Assembly (NCBI GenBank): GCA_963772315.1
Contig: CAVYWJ010000001.1
Coordinates: forward strand, 496,001 to 560,000
Length of the DNA: 64,000 nucleotides
Reading direction: 5' to 3'
From: Haliangium sp963772315
Lineage (GTDB): Bacteria; Myxococcota_A; Polyangia; Haliangiales; Haliangiaceae
The translations under genes were made by a program, and so were the position numbers. Positions within the stretch are counted from its first letter, which is position 1. Each line of letters begins with the position of its first letter. Shown one piece after another: positions 18,766 through 28,616 of this stretch. The notes beneath the pieces are model-generated. The model had not been told where the DNA came from, ran no database searches, and saw only the letters and a list, made by a program, of their open reading frames with translations.

Positions 18766-21180
18766 ATGGAAACTACAGCGAGGAAGCCGCCGCCCGCGCA
18801 GGGGCGTCTGGCAAGGGCGATCGTGATCGCGATCAGCCAGCTCCTGGCGTTGTGCGTGGCATGGGACGTCGGGCACGCACAGCCCCTGCCGGATGCGGGG
18901 GGGGCGCCGGTAGACGCGGGGAGATGCGATGCAGGCCCTTGCGACGAGACGTCACCCGCGCCGGACCAGGGCGTCGCGGATGACACGCAGCCGCCGGCGG
19001 AGGCGCCTGCGGGCGAAGCGCCACCGTCGCAGATACCTGCGATGGACGCGCAGCCGCAAAGCAATGAGCTTCCCGTGGGTGATGCGCCGCCACCCGTCGA
19101 GCCTGCGGCAGGCGACGAACAGGCGGTCGTTGCGGGCGAGGTGATCGAGATGGTGGACGAGGCGCCGCTCACCGAGGCCGAGAAGCTGGTGCAGTCGTCG
19201 CGCGCGATCACCGTCATCGAGACCGAACGTGCCCGCCGGCAGTCGGCCGACATGGGTGATCTCGTCGGCACTGCACAGGGTATCAACATCCGGCGCAGCG
19301 GTGGGCTCGGAGCCGAGATGCGCCTGTCGCTGAATGGCCTCAGCGGCGAGCAAGTGCGCTTCTTCCTCGACGGCATTCCGCTCGATCTGGCCGGGTTTCC
19401 CGCAGGCCTGGCGAACGTTCCAGTCAACCTGGTCGATCGCGTGGAGATCTACCGCGGCGTCGTGCCGATTCAGTTCGGCGCGGACGCCCTGGGCGGTGCA
19501 GTCAACCTGGTCACCGAGCCGAGTTACCATGAGACGCGCGCGAGCGCATCATATCAACTGGGCTCCTTCGGTACCCACCGCGCTACGCTGGGGGGACGTT
19601 GGCGGCCGGCCGGCACCTCCCTGCTCGTGGGCCTCCACGCCTACGCCGACAACGCCGACAATGACTATCGTGTTGACGTGGAGGTTCCCGGCGACCGCGG
19701 CAGTGTGCAGTCGGCGCGCGTCCCGCGTTTCCATGACGGCTACGGCGCATGGGGCGTCGGTCTGGAGATCGGGCGTATGCTGGACAACTCGGACCGATTG
19801 CTCGTGCGCGCTTTCGTCTCGGACTATGACAAGGAGCTCCAGCACAACCTGGTCATGACCGTTCCCTATGGCGAGGTCACGTTCGGAGAAACCATCATCG
19901 GCGCCACCGGACGCTGGGATGACCGTGACCTGCTCGGGTCGAACATCGATCTGTCGCTGCTCGCCAGCGGCGTGCGTCGGACAATCTATTTCCGGGATGT
20001 CGGCGAAGTGGAGTACAACTGGTTCGGACAGCCAGTCTTGGAGCTTCATCCTGAGGCCGGAGAGATCGATCGCGATGCGGACGATCTGGAGATCTGGCAG
20101 GACAGCGCGCTGGCGCGCTTGCTTCTGACGTGGAGAATGCGCCCCGCACAGGCAATCCGGTTCAGCGTCGCGCCGACATTCACGACCCGTACGGGCAACA
20201 ATCGCTTCCCGTCCTCCATGGAGCAGCGTGATCCATTGACCGCCCAGCGTGATCTCATTTCCGCCGTCGGTGGGTTGGAGCATGACCTGCGGCTGGGAGA
20301 GCGCGTCGAGAACACCGCATTTGCCAAGGCATACGTATTCCTGTTACGCTCAGAGAAAGTGGACCCCGAAGGAAACTTCCGCCAGCTCGATCGGACCATC
20401 AAGCGCGCGGGGTTCGGTGACGGCATTCGCATCCGCTTGACCGAGCCTCTCTCGGTCAAAGCGTCCTACGAGTATGCCACCCGATTTCCCGGAGTGGACG
20501 AGATCTTCGGCAATGGAGTCCTCATCGTCCCCAACCTGGAGCTCGAGCCGGAGACGAGCCACAACGTGAATCTGGGCCTTCAGCTCATCACGGAAGGGGA
20601 GCGTCTCGGCACGCTACATGCTGAGATCAACGGTTTCGCGCGACTGGCCAATGAGTTGATCATCACCAGCTTCAGCGACCAGTTTTATCATTACGCGAAT
20701 GTCTATGACGCGCGCATTTGGGGTATCGAATCATCGGCGAGCTGGCACCCGCGATGTCTGTGCGTCGGACTCGATGCGAGTGTCACTGTCGAAGACGCCC
20801 GCAACTCCTCCAGCGAAGGTCAGTACGAGGGTTTTCGGGGCGATCGCATCCCGAACCGTCCGTGGCTCTTCGGGACCGCGTCGGCGTACGTCCAGCGTCA
20901 ATCGCTCCTGCGCCAGAACGACAATGCTGCGCTGAGCTGGAGTACGCATTACGTCCACGAGTTCTTTCGCGGCTGGGAGAGCCAAGGACAGCACGACCTC
21001 AAGCCGGTCATACCAGCACAGCTCGTTCACACGGCCGGATTGAGCTATGCGATGAAAGGCTCCACGTCACTCACCATGGCGATCGACGCTCACAACGTGA
21101 CCAACCGGCGCGTCTACGATTTCTTTGGCGTGCAGCGACCCGGTCGCGCCTTCTTCCTGAAGCTCACCGCCGAGTATTGA
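18766..21180 (+). CDS. TonB-dependent outer-membrane receptor
   Basis: From the chosen start the protein has 804 residues. It begins with a signal peptide (IVIAISQLLALCVAWDVGHAQ), then a long acidic Pro/Ala-rich stretch of about 90 residues. The plug domain follows, with DLVGTAQGINIRRSGGLG, FFLDGIPLDL, RVEIYRGVVPIQFGADALGG and AVNLVTEPSY. A beta-barrel rich in aromatic strand motifs ends FFLKLTAEY, with the terminal aromatic usual for outer-membrane proteins. The ATG at 18766 gives a compact signal peptide; earlier in-frame ATGs at 18715 and 18631 are possible. It diverges from the PepSY/lipoprotein operon and has Fur-like sequences upstream. It is the likely importer for the ferric form of the neighbouring lipopeptide. 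Receptor class is certain; ligand is inferred. Confidence 0.93.
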   Translation: METTARKPPPAQGRLARAIVIAISQLLALCVAWDVGHAQPLPDAGGAPVDAGRCDAGPCDETSPAPDQGVADDTQPPAEAPAGEAPPSQIPAMDAQPQSNELPVGDAPPPVEPAAGDEQAVVAGEVIEMVDEAPLTEAEKLVQSSRAITVIETERARRQSADMGDLVGTAQGINIRRSGGLGAEMRLSLNGLSGEQVRFFLDGIPLDLAGFPAGLANVPVNLVDRVEIYRGVVPIQFGADALGGAVNLVTEPSYHETRASASYQLGSFGTHRATLGGRWRPAGTSLLVGLHAYADNADNDYRVDVEVPGDRGSVQSARVPRFHDGYGAWGVGLEIGRMLDNSDRLLVRAFVSDYDKELQHNLVMTVPYGEVTFGETIIGATGRWDDRDLLGSNIDLSLLASGVRRTIYFRDVGEVEYNWFGQPVLELHPEAGEIDRDADDLEIWQDSALARLLLTWRMRPAQAIRFSVAPTFTTRTGNNRFPSSMEQRDPLTAQRDLISAVGGLEHDLRLGERVENTAFAKAYVFLLRSEKVDPEGNFRQLDRTIKRAGFGDGIRIRLTEPLSVKASYEYATRFPGVDEIFGNGVLIVPNLELEPETSHNVNLGLQLITEGERLGTLHAEINGFARLANELIITSFSDQFYHYANVYDARIWGIESSASWHPRCLCVGLDASVTVEDARNSSSEGQYEGFRGDRIPNRPWLFGTASAYVQRQSLLRQNDNAALSWSTHYVHEFFRGWESQGQHDLKPVIPAQLVHTAGLSYAMKGSTSLTMAIDAHNVTNRRVYDFFGVQRPGRAFFLKLTAEY

Positions 21181-21454
21181 CTCCTGTGAGGCGGCCTGAG
21201 CTCAGGAGTACAAGCTCGGGTGCGGCATCTCCTCATGGAGGGTCCAGCTCCGATGATGATCCTCGTTGTGGATGACAGAACGTGCCAGAGCGACACGACG
21301 CCAAGCGCGGCAGGTGCCGCAGCTCCTCTGCTGTCCGCTGCGTCGCCCTGATCGAAAACGTCACATAGCGCGTTCGCGCCACGCTGCAAGCCCGCATTGG
21401 CATGGAAGCCGGCCCCGCATACCGGCATCTTGCTTGCAGAACAGAGGACGAGCC

Positions 21455-23162
21455 ATGTCTGTCTCCCAGCGCGACTGGCGGCAAGTCCGCTCCATCAGCC
21501 AAGACAAGCTCGGGCACGACGAGCTCCACCCCGGCCAGGCGAAGGCGCTGCAAGCCGTCTTGGAGGGGCGAGATACACTCGCCATCATGCCTGCCGGCGG
21601 AGGCAAATCAGCCATTTATCAAATCGCCGCATTGATGCTGCCTGGCCCGACGATCGTCGTCTCTCCGCTGATCTCGTTGCAGCGTGATCAACTCGAAGCC
21701 ATCGAAGAGAGCGAGCTGGCTCCTGCGGCGGTCGTGAACTCGACCCTCTCTGCGAGTGAGCGTGCGCGAGCGTTTGACGAGCTCGAGAAGGATCTGGAAT
21801 TCATCTTCGTGGCCCCCCGAGCAGCTCCAGAACCCAGAGACGCTGGAGCACCTCCTTGCAGCCCGTCCCTCCTTGTTCGTGGTCGACGAAGCTCACTGCA
21901 TCAGCGAGTGGGGACATAGCTTCCGACCGGATTACCTCCGCCTCGGAGCCGTGATCGAGGCACTGGGTCATCCATGCATCCTGGCGCTCACCGCCACCGC
22001 CACGCCCGACGTGCGCTCCGCGATCGTCAGGCGCCTCGGAATGCGCGATCCGGTCCTCGTGGTTACCGGCTTCGATCGTCCCAATATCTGGCTTGGCGCC
22101 CAACTGTGCTCGGACGTAGCGAGCAAGCAGTCAGCGCTGCTCGCACGAGTCGAGTCCGAAACCAAGCCCGGCATCGTATATGCGGCCACGCGCAAAGCAA
22201 CCGAGGAGCTCGCAGCAGCTCTGGGTCAGCGCGGCATCCGCGCGGCGGCCTATCACGCAGGTCTCGGCAAGGGTGAGCGCAATACCTGTCAGACGGCGTT
22301 CATGAACGACGATCTCGAAGTCATCGTCGCCACGACCGCATTCGGGATGGGTATTGATAAACCGAACGTACGGTTCGTCTTCCATCATGATCTGAGCGAT
22401 TCACTCGACGGCTATTACCAAGAGGTCGGTCGCGCCGGTCGCGACGGGGAGCCTGCCCGGGCCATTCTGTTCTACGCTCCCAAGGATGTCGGTCTGCGGC
22501 GCTTCTTTGCGAGCGGCGGCAAGGTGGATCGCAGCGCGATAGAGCAGGTGGCGGAGCTCATCATCGAGGAAGGGCAGCCTGTCGCGCCCGAGGCACTGCG
22601 TGAGCCAACGGCCCTGTCCCGACAGAAGCTCACCAAGGCGGTCACCAGACTCGAGGAGGCCGGTCTCATCGAAGTACTGCCCACAGGCGAGCTCGTCTCG
22701 GCAGCCGGAGCGCCAGCCAGCGAGGAGGCCGTCGAGGAAGCCGTGCACAACGAGGAGGAGCGGCGACAGGCCGATCAGATGCGCGTCGAGCTCATGCGCG
22801 GGTACATCGAGCTCGGGACGTGCCGTCGAGTGTACCTGCTCCGTTACTTCGGAGAAGAGCTTACAGAGCCATGCATGAGGTGCGATGCGTGTGAGCGGCT
22901 GCGTGAGCTGGAGCAGCGCATGGAGCAGGGGGCCGGGTCGGAGCAACCGCGCGCGCCCGATGCCCGCATGAGCGTCGATGCCGAGCCCGAGCCATACGCC
23001 GTTGGCGTCCGAGTGCGCCATACCGTACTCGGCACGGGCACCGTGCTGGCTTACGAGGGAGAGCGGCGGGAAAAGATCATGATCGACTTCGAAGGCGTGG
23101 GAGAGCGGCAGCTCATCGTGGCGCACGTGCAGGAGCATGGGCTTCTCAGCGTCATCGCATGA
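21455..23162 (+). CDS. RecQ-type DNA helicase with one frame break in a C run
   Basis: An ATP-dependent superfamily 2 helicase. Motifs seen in order: LHPGQAKAL, AGGGKSAIYQ (Walker A), VSPLISLQRDQ, VVDEAHCISEWGHSFRPDY (DEAH), ALTATAT, YHAGL, VATTAFGMGID and QEVGRAGRDG. A winged-helix-like section and cysteines (CMRCDAC) follow. The last 60 residues have VGVRVRHTVLGTGTV, resembling the tail repeat of UvrD-type helicases rather than an HRDC domain. The frame breaks at a run of six Cs near 21814-21819; one C fewer gives FVAPEQLQNPETLEHL and a 568-residue protein. The ATG at 21455 has a GAGGAC sequence upstream. Likely role in DNA repair. The break is probably a homopolymer error, though a real mutation cannot be excluded. 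Confidence 0.85.
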
Positions 23163-23342
23163 TGCACAGCGGGTAGTCTTGCCGTTGAGAACGAAGCTGA
23201 CGCCCGGCACAGCAGGATCGGTGACGGCCGCGGAGCGACACCCTGCTCGATGACGCAAGAACCTCGTCCGATGACATCGATTTTTCATTGATGCTACATG
23301 ATGTCATCTTGACCGTGTTCTCCCCCGATGCTACCAGACCGC

Positions 23343-24053
23343 ATGACCGCTGTCGTTCTGCGCTACTTCCCCCTTGTCGGCCGTGCCCAACCACTTCGTC
23401 ATGCACTCGCGGACGCGGCCGTTGCGTTCGAAGACGTGCAGGTGCTGCTGTCGCAATGGCCACAGCACAAGGAGGATCCGTCCTTTGCTGGACCCTACGG
23501 CGGTCTGCCAACGCTCAGCTGGGGACCGGTGACGGTGTCCGAGACTTTGCCGATCGCGACGTTCCTGGCACGTCGCCTTGGCCAGTATGATGGCCTCGAC
23601 GACGCGGCGACGGCACGCCTCGAAAGCGTCTGCTCGAGCTGCTACATCGAGGTGACACTGAAGATCGGTGAGATCCTCTGGGCCGACTTGCTCTACCCGG
23701 GCGCCGACCTCGCAGGTGCCTTGCCGCTCCACCTCGCACGGATACTCGACAAGCTCACGCGGCTGGACAAGCAGATCCCCGAGACAGGTTGGCTCGGAGG
23801 AGAGAATCCGGTGATGGCAGACTTCTTCGCTGCCGAAGCAGTCGAGACGCAGCGATACGTGCTCGGGCCGGCACGCGAGGAGAAGCTTCATGCGCGCCTG
23901 CCGCGCCTCGTCGCGCTCGCACAGCGAGTCAAGGACAGGCCCGCCGTCGCTCGTGCATGGGAGAGCCGCCCGCAACAGTTCACTGCGCGCCCGGACGAGG
24001 CGGCGGTGGTCGAGCGCCTGCGAGCGCTGGATCTCTCGCTGGCTGCACTCTGA
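23343..24053 (+). CDS. Glutathione S-transferase-like protein
   Basis: The protein has 236 residues with the layout of the soluble GST family. An N-terminal thioredoxin-like half runs from MTAVVLRYFPLVGRAQPLR, through a GGLPTLSWG loop (the cis-proline region) and SETLPIATFLARRLG, which corresponds to the glutathione-binding SE/SD site. An alpha-helical C-terminal half includes NPVMADFFAAEAV. The start five codons into the longest frame fits the family N-terminus. It could conjugate glutathione or act as a related thiol transferase; the substrate is unknown. It stands alone on the plus strand, before the dehydrogenase. Confidence 0.8.
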   Translation: MTAVVLRYFPLVGRAQPLRHALADAAVAFEDVQVLLSQWPQHKEDPSFAGPYGGLPTLSWGPVTVSETLPIATFLARRLGQYDGLDDAATARLESVCSSCYIEVTLKIGEILWADLLYPGADLAGALPLHLARILDKLTRLDKQIPETGWLGGENPVMADFFAAEAVETQRYVLGPAREEKLHARLPRLVALAQRVKDRPAVARAWESRPQQFTARPDEAAVVERLRALDLSLAAL

Positions 24054-24118
24054 CCTCGGCGGAGAGCGCCTGGGCCCATCGTCCAGCTTTGCGAATGATA
24101 TGCTCCGCGGCGACGCGT

Positions 24119-24940
24119 ATGAGCGAGATCACGCAAGATAGCAGGGTAGTACTCATCACCGGGACTTCGTCGGGTATTGGCAGGGCCTCTGCTCTGCACC
24201 TGGCCGAGCGGGGTTTCCGGGTTTTCGGCACCTGCCGGCGGCTGGAGCAGGGCCAGGATACATTCCAGGAGCTCGTGATGGATGTGAACGACGACGACTC
24301 GGTGGAGCGCGCGATCGACACGATCTACGAGCAAGCCGGGCGCATCGATGTTGTCGTCAACAACGCAGGTCTCGGCTATGCAGGAGCGATCGAGGACACC
24401 TCCATCCCGGAGGCGAAGGCGCAGTTCGAGACCAACTTCTTTGGCACCTTCCGGGTGTGTCGCGCAATCCTGCCGCGGATGCGTGCGCGAGGAGACGGTC
24501 GAATCATCAACGTCTCATCCATTGGCGGACTGATCGCGCTTCCGTTCCAGGGGATGTATTGCGCCAGCAAGTTCGCAGTGGAGGGGATGACGGAAGCCCT
24601 GCGCATGGAGGTGAAGCCTTTCGGCATCAAGGTGACGCTCGTCGAGCCAGGGGACTTCCGCACGGCATTTACCCAGAATCGCAGCAGGGTACAAGCCAGC
24701 GGCAAGGGCTCGGCCTACGACGCCCGGATGCAGAGCAGCCTCGCTATCATGGAGCGCGACGAGCAACGCGGACCCGCACCGATCCAGGTCGCCAGGTTGA
24801 TCGAGAAGGTCATCGCGGCACGCAATCCGAGGCCGCGTTACTCGGTGGGCATGGCCTACCAGCGACTGGCCATCGTGGTGCGCAGGCTGCTGCCAGCCAC
24901 GCTGTTCGAGCGCATCATCGCTGCCATCTACAAGCTCTGA
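24119..24940 (+). CDS. Short-chain dehydrogenase/reductase
   Basis: This is a 273-residue classical SDR. The nucleotide-binding TGTSSGIG motif is near residues 13-20, NNAGLGYAG forms the NAG structural motif, and INVSSIGG carries the catalytic serine. YCASK gives catalytic Tyr147 and Lys151. The C-terminal region (PRPRYSVGMAYQRLAIVVRRLLPATLFERII) is like SDRs annotated as retinol or 3-oxo-dehydrogenase types, with a hydrophobic end that may touch the membrane. The start MSEITQDSRVVLITG places the Rossmann strand at the usual distance from the N-terminus. Substrate not deducible. Confidence 0.88.
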   Translation: MSEITQDSRVVLITGTSSGIGRASALHLAERGFRVFGTCRRLEQGQDTFQELVMDVNDDDSVERAIDTIYEQAGRIDVVVNNAGLGYAGAIEDTSIPEAKAQFETNFFGTFRVCRAILPRMRARGDGRIINVSSIGGLIALPFQGMYCASKFAVEGMTEALRMEVKPFGIKVTLVEPGDFRTAFTQNRSRVQASGKGSAYDARMQSSLAIMERDEQRGPAPIQVARLIEKVIAARNPRPRYSVGMAYQRLAIVVRRLLPATLFERIIAAIYKL

Positions 24941-25103
24941 GCCGGTCAGGACACAGCCTGGGTGGCAGCCAGGCTGGTGCAAACGCTCGAGGGCAGTCGC
25001 CCGCGTGTCATCCCGGGAGGGAACGGCGCCGTCGCCAAAGTTCTTGCGGGGAACACGGCTCCTGCGCGTCGCCTACCACCGGCATCCGCAGCCTGAGGCA
25101 ACG

Positions 25104-26489
25104 CTACGCGAGCATCTCGGGAATGATGCCGCGCTCCAGCGAAGGATCGCCGAAGGCGTCGTAGTAATCGTCGTTCTCGTTGCGCACTCCGACGGCGCTC
25201 AGGATCGTGCTCAGGAATTTATTGTGTGTCACATCGCCTGCGTCGATGTATTCGCCGGTCTTCAGGAAGCCACCGGCGCTGCCCGCGATGATTTGTGGAA
25301 CATTGCGATACGAGTGTGGCGGCCCGTTGGCGAGGTCATTGGTCCACAACGCAACGCAGTCGTCGAGCAAGGTGCCGCCACCCGGCCCTGGATGGATTGC
25401 CAGCCGATCGAGCAGATGCTTGAACATCTGGGCGAACATGCGGTCGATCTTGTGGTGCAGGATGTCAGCATTGGGAATCGGCGGCCCCTCGGCGCCGTCG
25501 TCGTCGATGCGATGCGAGATGCGATGAAACGTGTTCTGCAGCTCGCCATCGACATAGTAGCGGGTGCCGTCATTGCCCGTGCCGATCTGCAGGGTTGCCG
25601 TGCGGTTGAGATCGCAGGCAAAGGCAAACGCGATGAGATCCATCAGCATCTCGGCCACGACGATACGATTGCCATTGTCAGCGGCCGCCTCGGACATGGT
25701 CTGCATGGCCTGGATCTCGCTGTCCGTGAGCGTACAGGCCATGCTGAGCTCCATATCGCGGATGACTTCGAAGTGGCTCTGCAGGCGCTTGCGGTCCTCG
25801 CCGCCGAGGTACGGCTTGCCCATGAGATCTTGCATCTCCTCACGCACCAGGTCGTTCACGCTCTTGCGCCGCGTGACGATCTGGTTGATGAGGTCGGCGT
25901 CCCCACCGCTGAGGCCCACCAGGTCTTGATACACCGCAAACGGGTTGTTCTGGGCGCCGCGGAGCTGACCCGAGCCACTATACGACAGGCCAGCAGCGAT
26001 ATATGCCTCCTGGGGGCCGCTCATCAACGTCAGCGGCTCCACGCCTGGTGGGTTGATCTCTTTCGCGATGCGCCAGTCGATGGATTCGCCGTCTGCCAGC
26101 GAGTCCTTGCCGTCCCCGATCACGCGCGCCGCCGTGAGGCACTGATTGAGCCCGCCGGAATGGCCGCAGCCGTTGCCTGGGAAGGCAAACCTGGTGCCGC
26201 GTACCATGAGCAGCTTGTCTGCGTACTGCGCCAGCTCGCTGACAGCGCGATCCGCATCGGTGGTCGAGAGAGACTCCGTGGTGATCTTGCCGAGCTGGCG
26301 TGGCCAGAAGCGTTCGGGCTCACTATCCATGGCTTGCTGCACGCCATTGCCCTGACGGACGAAGACCGAGTACACGGTCCGGTTGCTGGCCTGGGCCCGA
26401 GCACTGGATATGAAACGAACGCTTTCGAGAAACGGGAGCGCGATCATGGCTCCGCCCAGACCTTGCAAAAATCTGCGTCGCTGGATCAT
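25104..26489 (-). CDS. DUF1552 secreted protein with Tat-like signal
   Basis: The 461-residue protein begins MIQRRRFLQGLGGAMIALP, a twin-arginine-type signal, and so is probably exported folded. The body fits the DUF1552 family (HSGGLNQCLTA, then DLIAFAFACDLNRTATLQIGTG and a C-terminal NDLANGPPHSYRNVPQIIAGSAGG). These proteins resemble the sulfatase/alkaline-phosphatase-like DUF1501 group by layout. Its ATG overlaps the end of the upstream DUF1592 gene by four bases, the standard pairing in myxobacteria and planctomycetes. Molecular function of the pair is unknown. Confidence 0.9.
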   Translation of the reverse strand: MIQRRRFLQGLGGAMIALPFLESVRFISSARAQASNRTVYSVFVRQGNGVQQAMDSEPERFWPRQLGKITTESLSTTDADRAVSELAQYADKLLMVRGTRFAFPGNGCGHSGGLNQCLTAARVIGDGKDSLADGESIDWRIAKEINPPGVEPLTLMSGPQEAYIAAGLSYSGSGQLRGAQNNPFAVYQDLVGLSGGDADLINQIVTRRKSVNDLVREEMQDLMGKPYLGGEDRKRLQSHFEVIRDMELSMACTLTDSEIQAMQTMSEAAADNGNRIVVAEMLMDLIAFAFACDLNRTATLQIGTGNDGTRYYVDGELQNTFHRISHRIDDDGAEGPPIPNADILHHKIDRMFAQMFKHLLDRLAIHPGPGGGTLLDDCVALWTNDLANGPPHSYRNVPQIIAGSAGGFLKTGEYIDAGDVTHNKFLSTILSAVGVRNENDDYYDAFGDPSLERGIIPEMLA

Positions 26490-28153
26490 TGGTTTTCTCC
26501 TTGCTCAGCGACCGGACGGAACCGGAACGACTCGCTGGTGACGATGCTGGCCACGAGCTCGCGAATCGACGCCTCCTGCCCCAGAGACAGGTCTGTCATC
26601 TCCGAGACCAGGGCAAACTTGGACTCGTCGATCTCGCTGCCATAGAGGTACTCGAGCAGATTCCCGACGTAGCAGGCGTGGGGATCCGGCTCCTCTGCCA
26701 GCTGCTGGCTGAGCTCCACGGCATTCTGGAACATCAGCGTGCGGCCATCAGGAAACATATAGGTCGATGACGCATCGACCGGATAACCGTTGTCCTCGCT
26801 GCGGTAGCGGCCGATCGCGTCGTAGTTCTCGAGCGAGAACCCGACGGGATTGATGATCGTGCCGTGGCAGGCCTCGGCGCAGGTGCCCGGGCCGGTGATG
26901 CTCTCGATCCGCTCGCGGTTGGTGTTGCCAACCAGCATGAGATTGTCAGGCAGGTTGGGCACGGCGCTGAGCGGCCGGCACAGGATATTGAGGTTGACGA
27001 ACACGCCGCGATGGATCGGATCCGGCTCGCTCAGGGTTGCGTTCCTGGTCAAGAAGCCGAGGCGCGTGAGAAAGCCGGCGCGGGTCTCGGGATCGAGCTC
27101 GGCCGCGATGAACTCACTGGTGAACTCGCCCTCGATGCCATAGATCTCGGCCAGCTCGTCATTGACGAAGGTATGCGACGAGGTGAGCATGTCGCCGATG
27201 GTGCCATCGCGATCGAAGATGATGCTGTCGAGGAACAGCTCGACCTCGGTCTTCATCATCTCACCGAGCTCGCGCCGCCATTTGGGGAACTTGTTGGTGT
27301 TCTTGTCGAGATCCGCGTACTCCTTCAGCTCGAAGAGCTGCTCGTGGAAGTGATTGAACGAGGCGCGGGTGCGCGGATCGTCGAACATGCGCAGTGCCTG
27401 GCCGCGCAGACCGTCATCCGTGTCGAGGTCGCCTGCTGCGGCTGCAGCAAACAGCTCGTCATCGGGCATGGTATTCCAGAAGGCATAGGACAGCCGGCCG
27501 GCGATCTCGTAGCCACTCAGCTGGATGCTTCCACTCACGGGCTCGCTGGCCAGCTCGCTGCGATAGAGGAAATGCGGCGACTGCAGCATTGCCTCTATCG
27601 TGATTCTCACGCCCGCCGTGAAGGGATCCAGGTTGCTGTAGTGAGTGACCGCCTTGTCGAACAGGACCGCGTAGCGCTCCAGCTCTGCCGGCGTGACCGG
27701 GCGGCGGAACGCACGGGCACCGAATTGCTCGATGAACAGCCGAGCACGCGCGGTCGCATCGTCGGGGAGATCCTGTGGCAGGATACCGGCCAGCGCCTCG
27801 GGATCAACCGTGATGCGTTCGGCCATGGTCTCTGCCGCACGCTGGTAATCTTGCCAGAGCCCGGCATTCATCTTGAGCCGTGCCGTGTTGTTGTCGAACC
27901 GCCCAAGCGGCGGATCGGCATCGAACGAGGTGGCCAGCCCCGGCGGCTCAGGCAGTCGAAAGAGATCCTGGACGGTGTTTTCCCACTGCGGATGAGACAG
28001 TCGAGGAAATCGAATCGTGACCAGGTGGGTGACCTGTTCGGTGCCCCCTCCCTCGGTCGGGCCTGGGTCACAGCCCGCGCCGAGGGCGCCTGCAAGCGCG
28101 ATCGCGGCGAGGAAGAACGGGCGCATGGCTTCGCGACAGACGTGTGATCTCAT
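26486..28153 (-). CDS. DUF1592/DUF1588/DUF1585 lipoprotein
   Basis: The protein has 555 residues. The signal ends at lipobox LGAGC, so it is probably lipid-anchored. Segments in order: a DUF1587-like part (FPRLSHPQWENTVQDLF), a DUF1595-like part (FGARAFRRPVTPAELERY), DUF1592 (SYAFWNTMPDDELF, TRASFNHFHEQLFEL), DUF1588 (GFLTRNATLSEPDPIHRGV, with FVNLNILCRP) and DUF1585 (ELVASIVTSESF). A CAEACHGTIINPVGF stretch resembles a c-type haem CxxCH site but has CAEACH, three residues between the cysteines instead of two. AAGGA lies just upstream of the start at 28153; an alternative ATG is at 28126. It is coupled to the DUF1552 gene. Such pairs are common but uncharacterised. Confidence 0.9.
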   Translation of the reverse strand: MRSHVCREAMRPFFLAAIALAGALGAGCDPGPTEGGGTEQVTHLVTIRFPRLSHPQWENTVQDLFRLPEPPGLATSFDADPPLGRFDNNTARLKMNAGLWQDYQRAAETMAERITVDPEALAGILPQDLPDDATARARLFIEQFGARAFRRPVTPAELERYAVLFDKAVTHYSNLDPFTAGVRITIEAMLQSPHFLYRSELASEPVSGSIQLSGYEIAGRLSYAFWNTMPDDELFAAAAAGDLDTDDGLRGQALRMFDDPRTRASFNHFHEQLFELKEYADLDKNTNKFPKWRRELGEMMKTEVELFLDSIIFDRDGTIGDMLTSSHTFVNDELAEIYGIEGEFTSEFIAAELDPETRAGFLTRLGFLTRNATLSEPDPIHRGVFVNLNILCRPLSAVPNLPDNLMLVGNTNRERIESITGPGTCAEACHGTIINPVGFSLENYDAIGRYRSEDNGYPVDASSTYMFPDGRTLMFQNAVELSQQLAEEPDPHACYVGNLLEYLYGSEIDESKFALVSEMTDLSLGQEASIRELVASIVTSESFRFRPVAEQGENQ

Positions 28154-28616
28154 GTGTCCTTGCTCCGGTCGACGGCACGCTGGCAGCCAACGGGAATGGC
28201 ATGCGCCCCACCGCCCGCACCCAGGTGAGTCATCACGGGCACGGCATGAGCGGCGCAGTGTTGGACGGAAATCGAACTCGTCTCGAAGCTAGCAAGCCTG
28301 GTAGTCGGGGTTCAAGAGCTGGCTGGTTCGTAACCATGCCTGCACTTGTTGCGACCGTGGCGCAAGTGCTCGATTTTCATCGCATTTCCATCCCCTCCGG
28401 GGGAGTCACGCGATGTCCTGCAGGGTGAACCGCAGAAAACCATCGATATCGAAGCAAACGATGGTTGGGTGACACGGTCTGTTTTTCGATATCGATCAGA
28501 CCTGTCTATGTAGCCTGTGTGATGGTTCCCACCGAATGCCGGCACACCATCCGCGGCGCGGGGAAGGCAGCGTCGTCATGAGGCTGCGCTCCCCGGGGGC
28601 CTTCAGGAGGCCACGC
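28154..28616. other. Intergenic region with three small inverted repeats
   Basis: No gene is seen. AACCATCG (28438-28445) pairs with CGATGGTT (28459-28466) over a 13-base loop. A second repeat pairs GGTCTG with CAGACC around 28479-28503. TCCCC and GGGGA (28391-28404) form a third. GGCCTTCAGGAGGCC at 28598-28612, just after the glucanase stop, could be a terminator stem but lacks a T run. The rest would be the leader of the DUF1592 gene. Confidence 0.4.

Noticed and set aside
26860..26900. c-type haem site in the DUF1592 protein
   Set aside because: The motif reads CAEACH with three residues between the cysteines rather than the CxxCH spacing, so haem binding is not supported.
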